A DNA stretch of 64,000 bases from JAVJST01 sp965229715. GTDB taxonomy: Bacteria; Pseudomonadota; Alphaproteobacteria; Rhodospirillales; Casp-alpha2. The stretch lies in assembly GCA_965229715.1 (NCBI GenBank), contig CBDDJL010000001.1:1-64000 (forward strand). The letters are read 5' to 3'. Positions 59,257 through 64,000 of the stretch are shown here, one piece after another (the stretch's first letter is position 1; each line of letters begins with the position of its first letter). A program made the position numbers and the translations under genes. Below the pieces are notes generated by a model. It worked only from the letters and a program-made list of their open reading frames with translations, ran no database searches and had not been told where the DNA came from.

Positions 59257-60192
59257 TCAGGTCTTGCCGGAAAACACCGACCACCCCGTCGCCCCCGCCA
59301 ATCGCTCTAGCGCGCTGGTTCCGATCTTCGAATTGCCGGCCTCGTTCAGGCCCGGCGACCAGCAGCCGATCGAGGCCTGGCCCGGAACCACGGCGAGGAT
59401 GCCGCCGCCGACGCCGCTCTTGCCCGGGAACCCGACGCGGTAGGCGAACTCGCCCGACCCGTCATAGTGCCCGCAGGTCAGCATCAGGGCGTTGATACGC
59501 CGGGCGTTTTCGGTTCTGGTGACAACCTCTCCGTCCGGTCCGATACGCCCGTCCCAGGCGAGAAACCGGCCCGCCCGGGCCAGTTGCCGGCACGACATGG
59601 CGATCGCGCAAACCCGGAAATAGACGTCGAGCACGTCGTCGACCTCATTGTGCAGATTGCCGTACGCTTTCATAAAATTGGCGAGCGCCCGGTTGCGGGC
59701 GCCGTGTGCGCGCTCCGACGCGGCGACAACCGGATCGCTGTCGATCGTATCGTCGCCGCTGAGACGCCGAATAAAGCCGAGCACCTGACCGACGGCCGCA
59801 TCGGGATCGCACCCTTCGAGCAGATGGTCGATGACGACGATGGCGCCGGCATTGATCAGCGGGTTGCGGGGCACGCCCATCTCGTGTTCCAGCTGTACAA
59901 TGGAATTGAACGGATCGCCGGACGGTTCGCGACCGACACGATCCCAGAGCGCCCTGCCGGTCTGTTCGAGAACCAGCGTCAGCGAAAACACCTTGGAAAC
60001 GCTCTGGATCGAGAACCGCTCGTCGGCATCGCCGGTGGCGCATTCCTCGCCGTCCGGTGCAAGCGCGACCAGCCCGAACCGGCTCGGGTCGACGCAGGCA
60101 AGCTCGGGAATGTAGGCCGCCACGGCGCCACGGTCCGTCTCCGAAGCGCAATCTTTGGCAATCGAATCGACGATATCGCAAAGCGCCGTCAT
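59257..60192 (-). CDS. glsA: Glutaminase A
   Basis: GlsA (311 residues) hydrolyses glutamine to glutamate and ammonia. It has the beta-lactamase-like active site SIQSVSKVF (Ser-x-x-Lys), the EPSGDPFNS motif, and NPLINAGAIVV, followed by later GFPGKSGVGGGI and GLNEAGNS. ATG 60192 follows GGGA at a fair distance; an upstream TTG is less likely. It lies 108 bases after an AGCS symporter gene in the same direction, an arrangement like the glutamine transporter/glutaminase operon of Bacillus. Confidence 0.95.
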   Translation of the reverse strand: MTALCDIVDSIAKDCASETDRGAVAAYIPELACVDPSRFGLVALAPDGEECATGDADERFSIQSVSKVFSLTLVLEQTGRALWDRVGREPSGDPFNSIVQLEHEMGVPRNPLINAGAIVVIDHLLEGCDPDAAVGQVLGFIRRLSGDDTIDSDPVVAASERAHGARNRALANFMKAYGNLHNEVDDVLDVYFRVCAIAMSCRQLARAGRFLAWDGRIGPDGEVVTRTENARRINALMLTCGHYDGSGEFAYRVGFPGKSGVGGGILAVVPGQASIGCWSPGLNEAGNSKIGTSALERLAGATGWSVFSGKT

Positions 60193-60300
60193 AACGTCAT
60201 TCCCATCATCGCGAACCAACCGAAAAGGTTCATCGCATGCGCGAAACGGAGAACGCCGCCGGATTTCCCGGAGACGCCCCTCCGTTCCATGACGGCCGGA

Positions 60301-61728
60301 TCAGTCCGGCGCTTTACCTGTCCACGCTGTACGGTCGAGATCCAGATCCGGGAAATCGTCCGGATTGAGGACCGGCCGCTCGACGCCTTCCTTAAGCTGC
60401 CGGCGGAAGTCCTGCAGGATACGCAGGCAGGTCGGCAACAGCATCATGATGACGACGAGGTTGACGACCGCGAGAACGCCCATCGCCGGGTCGGAGAAGA
60501 AGAACACCGCCGTCGCGCCCGGCGCCGTGGCGCCAAGGAAAACGATGCCCATGACCGCAACCCTGAGCACGTTGATGGCCATCGGGTTCTTGGTGATCAC
60601 GCTCATCGCGTTCTCGCCGAGATAGTAGTTGTAGATAATCGAGCTGAACGCGAAGAGCAGGATGATGAACGTCAAGAAGTACTGCGTCCAGTCGCCGAGA
60701 TGATAGACCAGGGATTGCTGGGTCAGGACGATACCGTCGATCGCCTCTCCCGGTACGTAGACGCCGCCGAGCAGAATAACGAACGCCGTGCACGAGCAGA
60801 TAATGATCGTGTCGATGAACACGGAAAACGACTGCGTGATACCTTGACTGATCGGATGGCGCACGTCGGCGGTCGCCGCCACGTTCGGCGCCGAGCCGAG
60901 GCCCGCCTCGTTGGAGAACAGGCCGCGACGGAGACCGTTGGCAATCGCCGCGCCCATACCGCCGCCGACCGCTTCCTCGATGCCGAAGGCGTTCTTGACG
61001 ATCGTCGCAAACACGCCCGGCACTTCGGTGATGTTCAGTACGATGACCAGGATAGCCATGATGATGTAGGCCAGCGCCATGACCGGAATGACCACGTCCG
61101 CGACCTTGGCGATCCGGTGAATGCCGCCGAACACAACGAAGCCGGCGATGACGGTCAGCACGCCGCCCGTGATGTAGCGGCTGAGGCCGAGGCTTTCCTC
61201 GGCGGCACCGGCAACCGTGTTGCCCTGAAAGGCGTTGAAGCCGATGGCGAACGAGGCAATCAGGCAAACCGCATAGATAATCGCCAGCCAACGGAAGTTC
61301 TGGCCCAAACCGTGAAGGATCGAACGCGCCGGACCGCCGCGAAAATCGCCGTCCGCCTGGCGCCGCTTGTAGAGCTGCGCCAGCGAGCATTCGACAAGAC
61401 TGGTCGCCATGCCGACGAGGGCGATGGCCCACATCCAGAACACCGCGCCCGGTCCGCCGAGCGTAATCGCCACTGCGACACCGGCGATGTTGCCGCCGCC
61501 GACGCGGCCGCCGACCGAAACCAGAAGCGCCTGTCGTGCGGAGATCGCATTCGGATCGCCGCTCTGGTTCTTCGATGACAGCACGCGGAACATGCGGCGA
61601 AAGAACCGGAACTGCACGAATCCGGTCAGCAGCGTAATGAACACGCCGAATACGACCAGCAGCGGCACGAGGGACCAGCCCCACGTAAGATCGCCGATCA
61701 GGCCAAAGATACTTTCTAGAAATTCCAT
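60301..61728 (-). CDS. AGCS-family sodium:amino-acid symporter, probably for glutamine
   Basis: The 475-residue protein is a close paralogue of the symporter at 28241-29671, with identical runs such as SVGGRVGGGNIAGVAVAITL and RRGLFSNEAGLGSAPNVAAT and the same length. It is the first gene of an operon with glsA, so glutamine is a likely substrate; this is inference from context. ATG 61728 gives the same N-terminus (MEFLESIFGLIGDLTWGW) as the paralogue. Confidence 0.92.
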   Translation of the reverse strand: MEFLESIFGLIGDLTWGWSLVPLLVVFGVFITLLTGFVQFRFFRRMFRVLSSKNQSGDPNAISARQALLVSVGGRVGGGNIAGVAVAITLGGPGAVFWMWAIALVGMATSLVECSLAQLYKRRQADGDFRGGPARSILHGLGQNFRWLAIIYAVCLIASFAIGFNAFQGNTVAGAAEESLGLSRYITGGVLTVIAGFVVFGGIHRIAKVADVVIPVMALAYIIMAILVIVLNITEVPGVFATIVKNAFGIEEAVGGGMGAAIANGLRRGLFSNEAGLGSAPNVAATADVRHPISQGITQSFSVFIDTIIICSCTAFVILLGGVYVPGEAIDGIVLTQQSLVYHLGDWTQYFLTFIILLFAFSSIIYNYYLGENAMSVITKNPMAINVLRVAVMGIVFLGATAPGATAVFFFSDPAMGVLAVVNLVVIMMLLPTCLRILQDFRRQLKEGVERPVLNPDDFPDLDLDRTAWTGKAPD

Positions 61729-62085
61729 CGTCTCAGTCCCCGTTGTTGTTACTCCACCCCCGCTGATACCCGAATGAGCGCAGCGTTCTGGCCGGACAAC
61801 GCGACGACCGCACACACCGTGCGGCCTGGTGCATCGGCACCCTGCATTATCCTACCGCCCCCTAGCCGGCCCTGCCGCACGTCGTCGATATGCGCGAGCC
61901 CAGTTTCTCATCATACCAGTCTGTCGAGACGCGATACAATTGTGCGTTGTTTACGGCGCGCGGGGTAAAGAAGCTGGGCGCGTGCACGCCGACGTCACGA
62001 TAGCGTAAGATAGCAACGCGGATCCGCCGCCCGATGGCCCCGGGCCTGCACGTGATCCGTCGTCAAAAGGGGGGAACCCGTTCCA
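61729..62085. other. Divergent intergenic region, little visible structure
   Basis: These 357 bases between the AGCS and AEC genes carry no gene I can support. The only clear structure is a small hairpin CCGCAC-ACACC-GTGCGG at 61808-61824, with no T-run. Promoters for both genes must lie here but I could not place them with confidence. Confidence 0.5.
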
Positions 62086-62991
62086 ATGGTCGTCGTTAAC
62101 GCCCTGGGCCCGGTCTTTCTTCTTGTCCTGCTCGGGATTGCGCTCAAACGCCTCGATTTTCCGGGCGGCGACTTCTGGCCGCTGGCCGAGCGTCTGACCT
62201 ACTACGTGTTCTTTCCGGCGCTGCTGATCCATACCCTGGCGGTCGCCCCGTTCACCGCGGCCGAGCTGGGCCGGGTGTTCGCCGCCGTCGCCGTCATGTT
62301 GATCGGCGTGTCGCTTCTGCTGATCGTCGCCTCCCACTGGATGCCCTTTACCCCCGAAGCCTTTACCTCCGTCTATCAGGGGGCAATTCGCTTCAACACC
62401 TACGTCGGCCTTGCCGGCGCCGCCGGGCTCTGGGGCGCGGACGGTCTTGCCGCCGCCGCCGTTGCCGTGGCCTGCATGATTCCGCTCGTGAACCTCATGT
62501 GCATCGGCGTGTTCGCCCTCAAGGTCGGGCGCGGCGGTTCGCTGGTCAGACAGATCGCCGTCAATCCGCTGATCGTCGGCTGCGTCGCGGGCATTGCCCT
62601 GAACCTTACGGGGGTCGGTTTGCCGGGGTGGAGCGACCCCCTGCTCGATCTGCTCGGCCGGCCGGCGCTGCCTGTCGGCCTGCTGGCCGTCGGCGTCGGT
62701 CTGAGCTGGCAGGGCATGAAATCCGGCGTCTTGCCCCTGGCGTTATCCGGCGTCGTCAAACTGGCGGCATTCCCGGTTCTGGCGCTTCTGGTCTGTCGTC
62801 TGTTCGGCATCGATGCCCTGTTCACGCAGGTCCTGGTGCTGTTCTTCGCCCTGCCGACGGCATCGAGCGCCTATATCCTGGCCCGCCAACTGGGTGGCGA
62901 TGCGCCGCTGATGGCGGCCCTGATCACCGGCCACACGCTGCTCGCCATGGTCACGATGCCGCTGGTGCTGGCGCTGCTGCCGCTCCCCTGA
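62086..62991 (+). CDS. AEC-family (auxin efflux carrier-like) transporter
   Basis: The 301-residue membrane protein has about ten hydrophobic helices arranged as two five-helix halves, as in AEC/bile-acid-like carriers such as MdcF and YfdV. Recognisable pieces are PVFLLVLLGIALKRLDF, LTYYVFFPALLIHTLA, the helix-break NTYVGLAGAAGLWG and FALPTASSAYILARQLGGDA near the end. Bacterial members move small dicarboxylates such as malonate, or unknown anions. A GGGGGG run and ACCCG precede ATG 62086. It converges on the DMT gene with only two bases between the stops. Confidence 0.87.
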   Translation: MVVVNALGPVFLLVLLGIALKRLDFPGGDFWPLAERLTYYVFFPALLIHTLAVAPFTAAELGRVFAAVAVMLIGVSLLLIVASHWMPFTPEAFTSVYQGAIRFNTYVGLAGAAGLWGADGLAAAAVAVACMIPLVNLMCIGVFALKVGRGGSLVRQIAVNPLIVGCVAGIALNLTGVGLPGWSDPLLDLLGRPALPVGLLAVGVGLSWQGMKSGVLPLALSGVVKLAAFPVLALLVCRLFGIDALFTQVLVLFFALPTASSAYILARQLGGDAPLMAALITGHTLLAMVTMPLVLALLPLP

Positions 62992-62993
62992 AC

Positions 62994-63989
62994 TCACACC
63001 GCCTTGCGCATGAACAGGCCCGCCGCACGCGGTGGCCGCGGCTTGACCAGCATGGCGCCCAGCAACACCAGCAGAAGCGCCGCCCAGACGTAGCCGGAGT
63101 GGGTCTCGCCGAACAGCAGCATGCCCCAGCCGACGCCGCAGAGGGTAATGAGATACGATGCCTGCGTCGCGAACACCGGCCCCGAGGTGCGGATGACGAT
63201 CAGCAGGATCGTGAAGCACGTGCCGCTGAGCACGCCGGTCGCGGTCGCCGCCCATTGCACCGCGCCCCACTCCGCCGCGACGGGAATGCCGAACCCGCCG
63301 ATCAGCACAATGGGCGTCAGCCAGAAGATCGCGCCGAATTGGCGGCCGCAGCTCAGCTGCACGGACGAGATGTCCGCCGGCCGCATGCCGCCCGCGTAGA
63401 CGTTCTCGACCGACATGCTGACGCTCGCGGCCAGGCACAGGAAGACCCACGGCGTCTGTTCGGGATCGGGCAAGGCCTGGTTCGGCACGATAATCAGCGC
63501 CATCGCCACGAGGCCGACGGCGACCCCGCCGAGGCGGCGCCACTCGACGTCCTCGACCCGGAACAGGGCGGAAATGATGTAGGTGAACAGCGGCATGCTG
63601 GCGAACGCGATGGCGACGACGCCCGCCGGCAGATGAACCGCCGCCGAAAACAGCGCGAACGCCGGAAAGGCGACGCCCACGGCGCCGCAAAACAGGCTGA
63701 ACCCGATAACGTTCGGCCGGGGCCGCGACATGCCGAACCGCACGAGCGTCAACAGCCCGAGCAGGCCGCCGCTGGTGCAGACCTGCCAGAGCGCCAGGCC
63801 CAGGGGATGTCCGCCCGCGGTGCCGGCGATCTTGCTGGTCGAAACCGCCAGCCCCCAGCCGACGCCCATGGCGACCAGCAGCACATAGGGCAGCACGCCC
63901 TGCCCGCTATCGTCCGGCCTGTCGTCAGGCTTGTTCTCAGGCCTGTCTTCCGGCCTGCCCGCCGCCAGCTGACCGACGCCCTTCGTCAT
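62994..63989 (-). CDS. DMT-family (EamA) transporter
   Basis: The 331-residue protein is a ten-helix drug/metabolite transporter with two EamA halves (VLLVAMGVGWGLAVSTSKIA and VFLCLAASVSMSVENVYAGG as the first helices of each). The conserved LPAGVVAIAFASMPLFTYII and QASYLITLCGVGWGMLLFGE segments end the halves. The N-terminal 29 residues are an unusual hydrophilic Arg-Pro-Asp/Glu repeat encoded by near-repeats of GGCCTG/TCGTC. The gene starts 12 bases from the right edge, so the start is inside the window, but a longer version beyond the edge cannot be excluded. Confidence 0.87.
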   Translation of the reverse strand: MTKGVGQLAAGRPEDRPENKPDDRPDDSGQGVLPYVLLVAMGVGWGLAVSTSKIAGTAGGHPLGLALWQVCTSGGLLGLLTLVRFGMSRPRPNVIGFSLFCGAVGVAFPAFALFSAAVHLPAGVVAIAFASMPLFTYIISALFRVEDVEWRRLGGVAVGLVAMALIIVPNQALPDPEQTPWVFLCLAASVSMSVENVYAGGMRPADISSVQLSCGRQFGAIFWLTPIVLIGGFGIPVAAEWGAVQWAATATGVLSGTCFTILLIVIRTSGPVFATQASYLITLCGVGWGMLLFGETHSGYVWAALLLVLLGAMLVKPRPPRAAGLFMRKAV

Positions 63990-64000
63990 GATTGATCGGA

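Noticed and set aside
59467..61578. A very long open frame (about 700 codons) on the plus strand opposite glsA and the AGCS gene
   Set aside because: It is antisense to two clear genes, its translation is rich in Arg, His and Asp with no family motif, and such frames are expected opposite GC-rich coding DNA.
1..64000. CRISPR arrays, tRNA and rRNA genes
   Set aside because: I saw no regularly spaced repeats and no tRNA- or rRNA-like sequence anywhere in the window by eye.

Overview
The window reads as chromosomal DNA of a free-living, GC-rich alphaproteobacterium, most likely a marine or brackish member of the Rhodospirillales or a close relative. I base this on the aerobic CobS/CobT cobaltochelatase, an alphaproteobacterial type of icd, an MttB-family methyltransferase, AcuI, many sodium-coupled transporters and short intergenic palindromes of a kind common in this class. 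I see no tRNA, rRNA, CRISPR array or prophage. One intact IS1182-type insertion sequence and one short MITE-like element are present.

Layout. 1-2.5 kb: end of cobS and all of cobT. 2.5-6.0 kb: a small HTH regulator diverging from nhaA, followed by a voltage-gated sodium channel and an SbtA-type bicarbonate permease in what looks like one sodium operon. 6-13.3 kb: a secreted unknown, a WYL regulator diverging from two small genes, acuI, an amidinotransferase, a pair of secreted beta-propeller-like proteins with psiE, and rpmB. 13.3-14.3 kb: agmatinase. 14.4-16.1 kb: the IS1182-type element. 16.1-22.4 kb: a LysR regulator diverging from a five-gene oxygenase/sulfur cluster (Fe/2OG oxygenase, Rieske oxygenase, alpha/beta hydrolase, cysteine-dioxygenase-like cupin, four-domain rhodanese). 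This is the most unusual region. 22.5-22.85 kb: MITE-like element and a REP-like palindrome. 22.9-30.3 kb: icd, a GntR regulator, an orphan Tat-exported oligopeptide-type binding protein, an M24 hydrolase, an AGCS symporter and a LOG protein. 30.4-38.6 kb: LysM protein, psd-pssA, an RND pump with its adaptor, and a fatty-acid desaturase. 38.7-46.7 kb: an XRE regulator with a PhnD-like protein, MATE pump, sterol-desaturase-like protein, SDR, VOC protein, a secreted unknown and MttB. 47-50.3 kb: etfBA, a CGNR regulator and an Asp-nucleophile hydrolase. 50.4-55.5 kb: a NarL-type response regulator and hybrid kinase, amt with a structured leader and a small membrane partner, and a membrane rhodanese. 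55.7-64 kb: a second orphan binding protein with a divergent XRE regulator, yghU, an AGCS-glutaminase operon, and AEC and DMT transporters.

How the parts work together. Sodium handling recurs (NhaA, NaV, SbtA, two AGCS symporters), which fits life at sea-water salinity. Nitrogen and amine use recurs as well (Amt, glutaminase beside AGCS, agmatinase, amidinotransferase, MttB, two peptide-type binding proteins). The cluster at 16.1-22.4 kb reads as a regulated catabolic module that oxidises and cleaves a small organic molecule and then handles its sulfur. It is bounded on both sides by transposable elements and looks acquired. Several divergent regulator/target pairs have well-defined palindromes or repeats between them. 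All functions are inferred by reading protein motifs; no database search was possible.
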